Both the position numbers and the translations under genes were made by a program. A DNA stretch of 64,000 bases, taken from contig NC_015320.1 in assembly GCF_000194625.1 (NCBI RefSeq), forward strand, positions 1 to 64,000, given 5' to 3'. Positions 24,910 to 33,145 of this stretch are shown one piece after another. This stretch comes from Archaeoglobus veneficus SNP6. GTDB lineage: Archaea; Halobacteriota; Archaeoglobi; Archaeoglobales; Archaeoglobaceae. Positions within the stretch are counted from its first letter, which is position 1. Each line of letters opens with the position of its first letter. Below the pieces are notes generated by a model that worked only from the letters and a program-made list of their open reading frames with translations, made no database searches and was not told the DNA's origin.

Positions 24910-25167
24910 TTAATTTCTGATTAGCTCGAGTGCAGCGCGATATGGGTACTTCAGCAGCTCTTTGATCATGTTTCTGTCTTCTTCATTCTCGATGACGCTC
25001 TCAATTTCTTCGAGCTTCTCACTCAACACGTCATTGATGAATTGTGATATGTTTGAAACACCGAGCCTGTGTATACGTGTGAGAAGATCGCTGTCAAGGG
25101 TGATTGAAATGCGCTCTTTTCTCCCATTGCGCCTGGATTCGCAAACTTCACGATACTTGTATCTCAA
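24910..25167 (-). CDS. RHH (CopG-like) transcriptional regulator
   Basis: 85 aa. KERISITLDSDLLTRIHRLG then VSNISQFINDVLSEKLEEIE is a textbook ribbon-helix-helix, with an acidic helical tail. TTG start at 25165-25167 preceded by AAGGAGGGTGAT. Downstream of the integrase gene and probably co-transcribed with it; it could control excision or the nearby structural promoter. Confidence 0.75.
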   Translation of the reverse strand: MRYKYREVCESRRNGRKERISITLDSDLLTRIHRLGVSNISQFINDVLSEKLEEIESVIENEEDRNMIKELLKYPYRAALELIRN

Positions 25168-25191
25168 ACCATATCACCCTCCTTAACAACA

Positions 25192-26082
25192 TCATCCTTC
25201 TCCACGACCTCGTGGAGAGGGCACGGCAATCGGGAAGTTCTCAAGCAATCGGGTGTACTCTTCGTCAGCATGCAATGTCAATTCTATATAGTCGTCTGCT
25301 TCAACATCTTTCTGTAATTCACCGACGCGCCCTAAAATAAAGTTCCTGATGTCTTTTTCGATCTTCAAGCGAACCATGAGGTTGTTTAGCCACTTCCGGA
25401 TGTACTTTGCCGAAACGGTTCTTCCGCTTGCTGTTTTGTAGTTTATGTGCTCCTTGACAGAATTCTCGTTGAGTTCAACCCTATAGAGCTTTTCTGCAAG
25501 CCAGCGCGGCATGTAAATGAATAATCCCTCTTTGTTGCCTTCACTAATGTCGTCGATTCTGTACCTTGCGATGAGCTCGTTGACAACGTAGAGCTTTGAC
25601 TTGTCGAATGTTGTTAAAGCCCTAAGGATCTGCCGCAATCTCATCCCGCTAAAGAGTAGCAATAGAGCAACGAGGTACTCGTCGTAGGTGAGTGTCTTTG
25701 AGAAGTGCTCGAAGGCTTCCTTCACCTCTTTATTGTCTAAATGCTGCTTATCGCTCTTGCTCTTTTTGAGCGGAAGTACTCTCTTGAACTTTATAGCAAC
25801 ACCCTCGTCGATGAGATCTCTTTCTACGAGGAAATTGAGGAAATTCCTTACTGCTTTCGAGAAATTGTTTTTGCTCTTCTCTACGCTGTCGTAAATCGCC
25901 GCTAATTCCTGTACGTTTTTGATTTTCTTACCATTCAAATAGTTATCGAGCAGTGAAATATATTTGTTCGCTGTTTCCTCAGAAATTTTATTGTAAAGCC
26001 ATGATGAAAATTCAGTCCTGAATTTACTGTAATCTGGCAATCCTCCCGAGCCCGTCGCCCGGGTTCGAATCCCGGCGGCCGC
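25192..26082 (-). CDS. SSV-type integrase, C-terminal catalytic fragment
   Basis: Catalytic portion of an archaeal tyrosine recombinase. Core-binding helices come first, then Arg I in LLLFSGMRLRQILRAL, a Lys in the EGNKEGLFIYMP region, the box II-like YIRKWLNN and ILGRVGE, and Tyr in HADEEYTRLL. The apparent start at 26038-26040 is TTG, but the frame continues rightward through attR (GGSGTARTRIGAAA read backwards, 26041-26082) with no start, and in the circular form joins the N-terminal fragment in the same phase. The C-terminus (IAVPSPRGRGEG) is encoded by a dispersed hairpin element. After integration it has no proper start, so active integrase should be made only from the circle. Confidence 0.88.
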   Translation of the reverse strand, partial: AAAGIRTRATGSGGLPDYSKFRTEFSSWLYNKISEETANKYISLLDNYLNGKKIKNVQELAAIYDSVEKSKNNFSKAVRNFLNFLVERDLIDEGVAIKFKRVLPLKKSKSDKQHLDNKEVKEAFEHFSKTLTYDEYLVALLLLFSGMRLRQILRALTTFDKSKLYVVNELIARYRIDDISEGNKEGLFIYMPRWLAEKLYRVELNENSVKEHINYKTASGRTVSAKYIRKWLNNLMVRLKIEKDIRNFILGRVGELQKDVEADDYIELTLHADEEYTRLLENFPIAVPSPRGRGEG

Positions 26083-26083
26083 A
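26042..26083 (+). repeat. attR core (42 bp), partial tRNA-Gly copy
   Basis: Second copy of the tRNA-Gly 3' half, one mismatch from attL (C26056). Lacks the 5' half of the tRNA, so it is not a second gene. Confidence 0.95.
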
Positions 26084-26303
26084 CTTTGTATTTTTTAGAA
26101 TGGCAGTTCTGTCAAACAATTATAGGGACTTGGATTTGAGATGAAGTCCTGCTCGAACGTCTCTTCAGAATCCCAACCGCCTCTATTTTGACCTCACCCT
26201 TACTTTAACGATTTTTCTCTCCTGCAAGCTTGTATAATCCCTCTTTTCCTTTCTTCTAACCTACAAGATCTATAATCCTATTATTGAAAAAACTTAACAG
26301 CTA

Positions 26304-26441
26304 TTGTCAGTTGAAACTCTCAGAAAGCAAATAGGAGTGAATTACACGACAGTAGAACGAGCGCTTTTCGAGATAGTTATTGGAGGGTTAGTATATCAGG
26401 ACCCATTCCGCTCTGAACTGAAAAGGACTGTTTCACAGTAG
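26304..26441 (+). pseudogene. Possible C-terminal remnant of an HTH protein in the 26084-26547 gap
   Basis: The 464-bp gap to the VWA gene has one protein-like frame of 45 codons (VETLRKQIGVNYTTVERALF, then VIGGLVYQDPF) ending TAG 26439. It looks like a helix-turn-helix plus wing with no upstream half. Nothing else is recognisable in the gap except one TTCTGTCAAACAA at about 26107, similar to the provirus GTTTRACA motif. Confidence 0.35.
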
Positions 26442-26547
26442 ATATTTTACCAAATTAAGTATTCTATTGTATTTTAATAACACAAGTTTCTTATATTACT
26501 TATTTGCTATATTACATTGTAAGAAATAAAAAGGAGGTGAAAATAAA

Positions 26548-28131
26548 ATGAATGGACGAAAAGAGTTTGCAGCGATTTTGTTTGCGGCGATAACGATATT
26601 GGCCTTGGCGATAGTGCCGACAGGAGCTACCGCACAGATTGCTCCACCTACTGTCTCTAAGACTGTAAATCCAACGGATATAGTACTATTAACTGAAGAA
26701 ACAACCATAACCTTAACTATTCAGGGAACTGGAAGCGAATGGACAACCTCTGTACCAATAGATGTAGTATTTGCACTGGACAGTTCTGGAAGTATGGGCT
26801 GGAATGATCCAAGTGGTTTGCGTAAAACTGCAGCAAAAAGCTTTGTTGATAAATTGAATTCTACAACTGATCAGGCTGGTGTTGTTAGCTGGGATAATAA
26901 CATAGATTTTACCCAGACTCTAACAAATAACTTCTCCTTAGTGAAATCAAAGATCGATGCTGTAGATAGCTCGGGAGGCACAGATCTTAATGTTGGTTTG
27001 AACGCCGCTATAAGTCTTCTTGACACTGGAAAGCAAGCGAATTCATCTTGGGTGATTATCTTCCTCAGCAATGGACAAGGGACTTATTCTCACTCAACTG
27101 CAGTCGTAGCAGCCAATAAGGGTTATACAGTTTACACGATCGGATTAGCCATATCTCCAGGCAGTACGGCTGAGAGTAACTTAAAGGACATAGCCAACAC
27201 AACTGGAGGTAAATACTATTCATCCCCCAATGCAACAAATCTCGACGCAGTCTTCAACGACATATATAAAGAAGTGGTGACTAGCACAATACCTCATTAC
27301 GTAGATGTTTTAGAAGTTACACAAAGTTACATCATAGATGAAAGTTCCTTCAATGTAGCACCAGATAACGTTAGCACAGACCAGGTAACCGGAGAGACTA
27401 CCATCGTTTGGAACAATATTGGACTACTCAGTGGCGATGGTGACCCAGATTTATCCGCTGATGAAATAGTTACCTTAAGTTTTAAAGCAAAGTCAAGCAA
27501 AAGTGGAATGAATTTGGATGTCGATGTTTACGGAAAAGCAAAGGTTAATTACAAAGATTCAAATGATGCAGATGGTGGATCAGTACTTATCCCTCAAGCA
27601 AAGATCGATGTTAAGAGCGCAAGATGGTTAAAGCAAGATGCAATCGCTGAACTTGAAGCCATAAACACTACAAGCAAACAGGCTCAGCACGACATAAACA
27701 AGGCTATCAAATTGATAAAAGAATCTCTCAACCCAGCACTATGGGTAGATGATTCACGCCTGGATCCAAAGCATGGGCACAAGGTATTCGATAGGGAGAA
27801 GCATGCCGTCAAGGAGCTGCTCAAGATAGTAGAGGAAAGAGGGAAGCATGCAGATGCGGCAATAGTAGATGAGGTAAAAACTGTTATAGACAAGATAACA
27901 AAGGCAGATGAATTGCTTGCATTGATTGCAATTACTGATGCAAAGAATGCAGAGATCGTCGATCCTAAGTTTGAAAAGAAGGTTGAACAAGAAATAGCTA
28001 AGGCTGAAGAAGAATTGGCCAAGGCTTATCAAGCGCTCGGAGCAGATAATCCTGACAAAGCCATAGACCACTTCAAGCTCGCATGGAAACACGCTCAGCT
28101 TGCAATAAAGTTTGCACAGGGACTTTGTTGA
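26548..28131 (+). CDS. Secreted or surface von Willebrand factor A protein
   Basis: 527 aa. Signal peptide (about 1-29), VWA domain with a perfect MIDAS start D78-x-S80-x-S82 (DSSGS) and later T in SSGGTDLN, then a beta-sandwich-like region and a long helical C-terminal domain from about 350 (repeated KAEEELAKAYQAL style helices). No TM or sorting signal at the end. Strong SD AAGGAGGTGA ahead of ATG. Likely a cell-surface adhesion or complex-assembly protein. More A/T-rich codons than nearby housekeeping genes, suggesting recent acquisition. Confidence 0.8.
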   Translation: MNGRKEFAAILFAAITILALAIVPTGATAQIAPPTVSKTVNPTDIVLLTEETTITLTIQGTGSEWTTSVPIDVVFALDSSGSMGWNDPSGLRKTAAKSFVDKLNSTTDQAGVVSWDNNIDFTQTLTNNFSLVKSKIDAVDSSGGTDLNVGLNAAISLLDTGKQANSSWVIIFLSNGQGTYSHSTAVVAANKGYTVYTIGLAISPGSTAESNLKDIANTTGGKYYSSPNATNLDAVFNDIYKEVVTSTIPHYVDVLEVTQSYIIDESSFNVAPDNVSTDQVTGETTIVWNNIGLLSGDGDPDLSADEIVTLSFKAKSSKSGMNLDVDVYGKAKVNYKDSNDADGGSVLIPQAKIDVKSARWLKQDAIAELEAINTTSKQAQHDINKAIKLIKESLNPALWVDDSRLDPKHGHKVFDREKHAVKELLKIVEERGKHADAAIVDEVKTVIDKITKADELLALIAITDAKNAEIVDPKFEKKVEQEIAKAEEELAKAYQALGADNPDKAIDHFKLAWKHAQLAIKFAQGLC

Positions 28132-28331
28132 GGGAATACTAATATAAACTATTTTTAATTTTTTAATGCTTTACTGAACCTCAGACTACGATTATAACTC
28201 GTCTAATTTTTGGAGCAATAGTCGATAGAAATGCATTCCAAATAAAGATAGCAAATTAAAAAGAATTAAGTTTATGTAGAAAGCATAAGTCATGAGTTAA
28301 ATCTATCTACGTTGACGTCATCAAGTAAAAT

Positions 28332-28688
28332 ATGGAAACATACGACTACATAATCGCTCCATTCGAGTGCCCTTACTGCGGGTACGAGGAGGAAGAGTAT
28401 GAGTGGCAGACTGACGCTTTGCACAACCTGCTCTACAGTACCAAAGTCGGAGAACAGATAATCTCAGATGGATTAGTCATCTACGATGGAGAAATAGAAA
28501 TACAGACAATATGCGAAGGATGCGGTGAGTTCGTGAGATGCTGGATAAAGATTAGAGATGGAAAGCTAACTGATGAAATTTCCTGTGAGCCAAATGACGT
28601 TGATCATGAGTATGAAGGCTTCGAGGTCTCAGGCAGGTTCGCAGATGAATTAAAACGCATGATGGAAAAAAGAGAGCCAAGAGAATAG
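28332..28688 (+). CDS. Small zinc-ribbon protein, unknown function
   Basis: 118 aa with two Cys pairs, CPYCG (about 13-16) and CEGCG (about 61-64), forming a likely zinc ribbon. Very acidic. No family recognised. Confidence 0.65.
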   Translation: METYDYIIAPFECPYCGYEEEEYEWQTDALHNLLYSTKVGEQIISDGLVIYDGEIEIQTICEGCGEFVRCWIKIRDGKLTDEISCEPNDVDHEYEGFEVSGRFADELKRMMEKREPRE

Positions 28689-28882
28689 TGAAAAATACAT
28701 AAGAACGAGAGTATTTTGCAGTCACACGTACTCTAACTCAGATGACAAAAAATATTTTGGCTTTAATAATAGTAATTCATTCCGTTCTCATAGGAGATAT
28801 GCATCCTCTGTTTCTAATGCAACCCCTACTTCACTTTCGCACCACTCGCAAGCTTTATTTTTTAGTAAGGAGATTGATTGAC

Positions 28883-30274
28883 GTGGACTTGGCAAAATAT
28901 AAGGAGATGCTGAGAAAAGCCTACGAAGTTGCCTTAATGCTAAAGAAACAGGAGGAAGTCCTTGTCGTCACCCACGTTGACGCTGATGGAATCACATCCG
29001 GCTCCATAGCCCTGCAGGCCCTCGAAAGGGCAGGAATTGAAGGCAACATCCTCTTTGTCAAACAGCTCGACCCCTCGACGATTGAGCAGGTTGCCGACAG
29101 GAACGTTTTCACATGGTTTACGGATTTGGGCAGCGGGCAACTCGATCTGATTGCGGAAAAGAAAATAGAATGTGTCATCACAGACCACCATGTCCCCCAA
29201 GGGCACTACAGGCTCCAGCTCAACCCCAACGACTTTGGCGTTGATGGTGCACACGAGCTTGGAGGGGCCCCAACAACATACCTCGTGGCAAAGAGCATGG
29301 GGCTGAACTACGACCTCGTAAGTCTGGCAATTGTTGGGGCTGTTGGCGACCTTCAGGACTCAAGACACGGAAAACTTATCGGTCTTAACAGACTCGTTCT
29401 CCAGGAGGGAGTAGAGGGGAATTTTATCTCCGCCTTCCGCGATCTGAGGCTCTTCGGAAAGCAGACGAGACCCGTATACAAGATGCTCGAGTACACATTC
29501 GACCCCTACCTGCCGGGGATCAGCGGAAACGAGAAGGCCGCCTTAGAACTTCTTGAAAGCCTCGGCATATCACCCAAAGACGGCGAATTCTGGAGGCGCT
29601 GGATCGATTTAAGCTACGAGGAAAAGGTCGCTCTAACTTCAGAACTTGTCAAGCTTTGCATGGAGGCTGGCTACCCTGTTAGCACAATAAAGAGGCTCGT
29701 CGGCGAAACGTACATTATGCTGCATGAGGAAGAAGGAACGGAGCTAAGGGACGCGATGGAATATTCAACTCTCCTCAACGCTACCGCGAGGTACGGTCAC
29801 GAAGACGTTGGCCTGAAAGTTTGTCTTGGTGATAGAGGTGAAGCGTTGAGAAGGGCCAGAACACTCCTCCAGAACCACCGCAGGAACCTTTCCGAAGGAC
29901 TGAAACTCGTCGACGAAATAGGAATCGTCGAACTTGATAACATTCAGTACTTCCATGCGGAGGATAAAATACTGGACACCATCGTCGGCATAGTTGCTGG
30001 AATGTGCTTCAGCAAGGCGAACCTGAGAAAGCCAATTATAGCCTTCGCCAACAATAGCGAGGGCGTTAAGGTTTCTGCAAGAGCGACACAAAGACTCGTA
30101 GAAATGGGCGTCCATCTGGCAAACGCGCTTCGCATCGCTGCAGAAAAGGTAGGTGGAAAGGGAGGCGGGCACAGCATTGCAGCCGGAGCTCTGATACCAG
30201 CTGGCTGCGAGAAAGAGTTCTTGAGGGAACTTGATAGAATAATAGGCGGGCAGCTTGCAAAGTGCAGAAGCTGA
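28883..30274 (+). CDS. DHH-family RecJ-like single-strand nuclease (GAN/Cdc45-type)
   Basis: About 463 aa from GTG 28883, which has AAGGAGA at good spacing and a TATA-like TTTATTTTTT about 27 bp upstream; the longer frame from 28742 would cross that promoter. Motifs: THVDADGITSG (DHH motif I, 30-40), TDHHVPQGH (100-108), a third Asp in GAVGDLQDS and the DHHA1 signature GGKGGGHSIAAGA near the end. Archaeal members act as 5'-3' exonucleases and bind GINS at the replication fork. Confidence 0.88.
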   Translation: MDLAKYKEMLRKAYEVALMLKKQEEVLVVTHVDADGITSGSIALQALERAGIEGNILFVKQLDPSTIEQVADRNVFTWFTDLGSGQLDLIAEKKIECVITDHHVPQGHYRLQLNPNDFGVDGAHELGGAPTTYLVAKSMGLNYDLVSLAIVGAVGDLQDSRHGKLIGLNRLVLQEGVEGNFISAFRDLRLFGKQTRPVYKMLEYTFDPYLPGISGNEKAALELLESLGISPKDGEFWRRWIDLSYEEKVALTSELVKLCMEAGYPVSTIKRLVGETYIMLHEEEGTELRDAMEYSTLLNATARYGHEDVGLKVCLGDRGEALRRARTLLQNHRRNLSEGLKLVDEIGIVELDNIQYFHAEDKILDTIVGIVAGMCFSKANLRKPIIAFANNSEGVKVSARATQRLVEMGVHLANALRIAAEKVGGKGGGHSIAAGALIPAGCEKEFLRELDRIIGGQLAKCRS

Positions 30275-30311
30275 CAAAAGAGTTAATTAGTTTTCGCGCA
30301 GAGTAAAAAGT

Positions 30312-30566
30312 ATGGGTGAGAAAATAAGAGATAGAGAACACCACGAAAGGCTCTTCAAAGCATCCATGAATCCCATCCGAAGAAAAATAGTCGCGTGTAT
30401 TGGCATCCAGGGCAAAACGAGAGAGGAAGTTAAAAAAGAGCTCGAACTAAGCGACTTCCAGCTCAAATTCAACCTTGACTGGCTTATAAGCCAGGGATTT
30501 GTTATTGAGGAGGACGGCATATTGAAGCTGACGGACGATGGAATAGAACTACTTGAAGCGGGTTAA
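30312..30566 (+). CDS. Small winged-helix DNA-binding protein
   Basis: 84 aa consisting of a single wHTH (NPIRRKIVACIGIQGKTREE, then SDFQLKFNLDWLISQGFVI and wing DGILKLTDDG). ArsR-like fold without obvious metal ligands. Its end overlaps the TrmB gene by 4 bp (convergent). Confidence 0.75.
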   Translation: MGEKIRDREHHERLFKASMNPIRRKIVACIGIQGKTREEVKKELELSDFQLKFNLDWLISQGFVIEEDGILKLTDDGIELLEAG

Positions 30567-31231
30567 CCTTTTTTCACCTTCTGCTTTATGAAGGTTTCAA
30601 GAAACTCCTGGTAAAAGCGGGCGAAACTGCCCGAGCCAATCATAAGCCAGAAATTGTTACCCTGTTGCAGGTATATCGCTGCTCTGTCGTCTATGAGCAG
30701 CATTCCATGACAAACACCTTCGATACTCTCGACGTCAAGTCTGAGGCTACCACTGACGTTTGGAGCCATAACCGTAACTTTGCACTTCGCGTTCTTCAGC
30801 AGTTCCTTCATCATGTCGTCAAAGTGTGTGGTTGCGACGATTATTTCCCGTCTTGCACCTTCAATGCTCTCTTTAAGGGCATTGATAGCAACTTCTCCAG
30901 TGTATATCCTCACAACCTCTTCCCTTTTTGAACTCTCAACACTCGGCAGCTCCCTCTTCAGAAACTCTATATTCTCCTTCAGCCTTCTCGAAAATAAGTT
31001 CATCAGCTCGTCTGATGGTAGAGCTCTGAATTTCATCGGCTTTCCGCCTGCCTGGACGAGTCCTTTCGCCATCAACCCTTTTACAACCTCGTAAACAGAA
31101 GTACGTGGAACTCCGCTTAGCTCGGCAATCTGCTTGGCTGTAAGCTCTCCCTCAGCAATGAGAGAAAGCAATACTTTAGCCTCGTACTCACTCAGTCCAA
31201 ATGAGCGGAGCGCATCGACGAGTTTCTCCAC
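30563..31231 (-). CDS. TrmB-family transcriptional regulator
   Basis: About 222 aa. N-terminal TrmB winged helix (FGLSEYEAKVLLSLIAEGEL, then GVPRTSVYEVVKGLMAKGLV) and a C-terminal PLD-like ligand/sensor part (IIVATTHFDDMMKELL, VCHGMLLIDDRAAIYL). The annotated-style TTG at 31249 is only 4 bp from the TATA box, so GTG 31229-31231, about 26 bp after the TATA centre, is the likelier leaderless start. It faces the exported protein-RND operon and a palindromic operator, so it probably represses that operon and itself. Confidence 0.8.
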   Translation of the reverse strand: MEKLVDALRSFGLSEYEAKVLLSLIAEGELTAKQIAELSGVPRTSVYEVVKGLMAKGLVQAGGKPMKFRALPSDELMNLFSRRLKENIEFLKRELPSVESSKREEVVRIYTGEVAINALKESIEGARREIIVATTHFDDMMKELLKNAKCKVTVMAPNVSGSLRLDVESIEGVCHGMLLIDDRAAIYLQQGNNFWLMIGSGSFARFYQEFLETFIKQKVKKG

Positions 31232-31252
31232 AAACTTAAGGGAGGGCAAACA

Positions 31253-31290
31253 TTATATAACTCTTGCCTGTTGTAGTCCCAACTACGACA
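31253..31290. promoter_or_regulatory. Shared TATA box and TrmB-type operator
   Basis: Palindromic TATA TTATATAA (31253-31260) can serve both directions. An inverted repeat TGT-T-GTAGT-CCCA-ACTAC-G-ACA (31269-31290) covers the predicted plus-strand start site near 31283. Confidence 0.7.
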
Positions 31291-31300
31291 GGTGATATGC

Positions 31301-33145
31301 ATGAAGCGTGTGAGGTATACAGTCATCGCCGTCGTCGCGTTGATTCTGCTCGCTGGAAAGAGCTTTGCTCTCGATTACAAAGATGAACCGTACTTTACAG
31401 CATACATAGCAGGCAGTGATCACGTTGGGAAAGGTGAATCGCAGCTTACAGTCGTTGTTACGAATAACGCCATTCTTCGAGAAGTAACGTACAATGATTA
31501 CACAGAGTATGCGTTTATAAGTTCAAATACAAACATGCTAACGACTGCCTACAACGTGAGCCTTAGTTTTGAGGGCTGTGATGGAATAGAGGTTCGCACA
31601 CCCGGTCAGTACTTCGCAGCCTTTCCAGCAATGAAGCCTGTTCAGCTCCCCATCAGCATCAAGGTTAAGGAAGGAATCAAAGCCGGAGAATACACACTAA
31701 AGCTCAAGATAAGCTACGAGGTCATTGACTACGTGTTCCTCGACTCCAACTACTACCAGCCAACCCCAAGTTCCGTTACGAGCCAGATCCAGAAGGAGTA
31801 CAATGATACCGGCACCCTGACGAAAACCACCGTGATAAACGAGACTGTTCTGCCAAAGCAGTGGTTTGACTGGATAAAGTACAAGTTCAAGAAGAAGGAA
31901 CAGACCATAGAGTTACGTGTGGTCGTCGAGGAGGAGGACGTAAAGCTTGAAGTGGTTGGTGTTAAGGCCGAGAACTTCGTTGCTGGGGGCAAGGGGAAGT
32001 TAACCGTCACAATTAGAAATGCCGGGGAGAAGACGGCAAAAGATCTGTTCGTTATGCTCACCACACCTTCCGGCTTTACGTCCTTCTCCACCCTCACAAA
32101 GCCGCCCACAGAGGTTCCTGCCCAGACCCTTCAGGGCTTGCTCAGCATGCTCTCACCAATGGCCATGGGGCAGATACAGATTCCACAGTTCAAAATCCCC
32201 GAAGAGATAACAGCAGTACTTGCTAAGGGCACGTACTTCGTTGGGGATTTGCCACCCAACAGCACGGCAAACGTTACCTTCGTCGTTGACATCTCAACTG
32301 ACGAGGCAGGCTACTATCCGTTCCAGCTCAAGGGTGTTTACGTTGACGAGTATGGAGAAGTAAAGCAGACACCCAACACCGCATTTGGTGTCTGGCTCGA
32401 AGAGGGACCAGAGGTCGAAGTTCTGAGCACGAACTCCTCGATATACGCAGGAAGCAAGGGTGAGCTGGAAGTTACACTTAAGATAAGCATGCCCGTTGAG
32501 GATGCGAAGCTCAGCATCTCTGCCAATCCTCCGCTTTCGGCGATAGTCAGCGAGTACTACCTCGGAGATGTTAGTGGAGAATGCAAGGCCCTTTTCAAGT
32601 TGAAGGCTTCACGGGACGCAGAAGCAGCAGTCTATCCAGCGAAGCTAAAGCTAACGTACAAGATAGGCGACAAAGAGGCAAGCAAGGAAGTTGATATCGG
32701 CGTTGCCGTTCACGAGCGCATGAAGTTTGGCGTAGAAGGTATGGGTGTTGTTCCCGCAGGAGAAGAGGCAATTGTGACTGTCAAGGTAAAGAACCTCGGT
32801 AGTTTTGAAGTTAAAGATGCCACTGCCCGCATTACTGTCGTTGATCCATTCTCCACAACAGACGATACGGCGTACATCGGCAGCCTGAAGCCGGGAGAGG
32901 AAACGAATGTTAGCTTCAAACTTAAGGCAGACAAGGATGCAACGCCGAAGCTCTACGCTCTGAACCTCGAAGTTAAGTACAAGGACCCTTCCGACGAATG
33001 GGTCATCAGTGAGCCTGTTAAGATGCCAGTAAAAGTCGTTGAGTCCAAGGGCATCCCCAAGGCTGCAATAGGTGTGATCGTGGTGGCAGCAATCGCCGTA
33101 GCGAGCTACGTTTACAGAAAGAGAAAAAGCGTAGAAAAAGCATGA
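31301..33145 (+). CDS. Exported CARDB/S-layer-like protein of RND operon
   Basis: 614 aa from ATG 31301 (SD AGGTGA, 31290-31295). Signal peptide (VIAVVALILLAGKSFA), several repeated beta-sandwich domains of CARDB/COG1361 type (VTIRNAGEKTAKDLFVMLTT; VKVKNLGSFEVKDATARITV) and a C-terminal TM (AIGVIVVAAIAVASYV) with a basic anchor end. Overlaps the RND gene (ATGA), so they are translated together. Presumably an outer-face accessory of the transporter. Confidence 0.82.
   Translation: MKRVRYTVIAVVALILLAGKSFALDYKDEPYFTAYIAGSDHVGKGESQLTVVVTNNAILREVTYNDYTEYAFISSNTNMLTTAYNVSLSFEGCDGIEVRTPGQYFAAFPAMKPVQLPISIKVKEGIKAGEYTLKLKISYEVIDYVFLDSNYYQPTPSSVTSQIQKEYNDTGTLTKTTVINETVLPKQWFDWIKYKFKKKEQTIELRVVVEEEDVKLEVVGVKAENFVAGGKGKLTVTIRNAGEKTAKDLFVMLTTPSGFTSFSTLTKPPTEVPAQTLQGLLSMLSPMAMGQIQIPQFKIPEEITAVLAKGTYFVGDLPPNSTANVTFVVDISTDEAGYYPFQLKGVYVDEYGEVKQTPNTAFGVWLEEGPEVEVLSTNSSIYAGSKGELEVTLKISMPVEDAKLSISANPPLSAIVSEYYLGDVSGECKALFKLKASRDAEAAVYPAKLKLTYKIGDKEASKEVDIGVAVHERMKFGVEGMGVVPAGEEAIVTVKVKNLGSFEVKDATARITVVDPFSTTDDTAYIGSLKPGEETNVSFKLKADKDATPKLYALNLEVKYKDPSDEWVISEPVKMPVKVVESKGIPKAAIGVIVVAAIAVASYVYRKRKSVEKA

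Larger units (their letters stand above)
8092..26041. mobile_element. Integrated archaeal provirus, about 17.95 kb, SSV-type integration
   Basis: One copy of the 42-bp core plus everything to the second copy is 17,950 bp, the predicted circular genome. Signs of an element: tRNA target, direct repeats, split integrase, almost uniformly leftward genes of unknown families, many membrane and putative envelope proteins, dispersed short repeats, and several regulators (RHH, wHTH). No terminase, portal or conjugation genes are recognisable. Size and gene style recall spindle-shaped viruses such as PAV1 (established knowledge: about 18 kb, circular, membrane-protein rich), but relationship is inference. 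Boundaries are well supported; viral versus plasmid nature rests on the structural-looking operon at 16.2-24.6 kb. Confidence 0.9.

Noticed and set aside
25192-26040. A complete, independently expressed integrase
   Set aside because: The apparent start is TTG with no SD; the frame continues through attR, and an in-phase N-terminal fragment exists at the left end.
26042-26083. A second tRNA-Gly gene
   Set aside because: Only the 3' half (from the anticodon loop) is present; upstream sequence is integrase coding and gives no acceptor or D-arm.
28742-28882. N-terminal 47-residue extension of the DHH nuclease
   Set aside because: It would begin before the likely TATA box, is not conserved in style with the family, and a GTG with SD exists at 28883.
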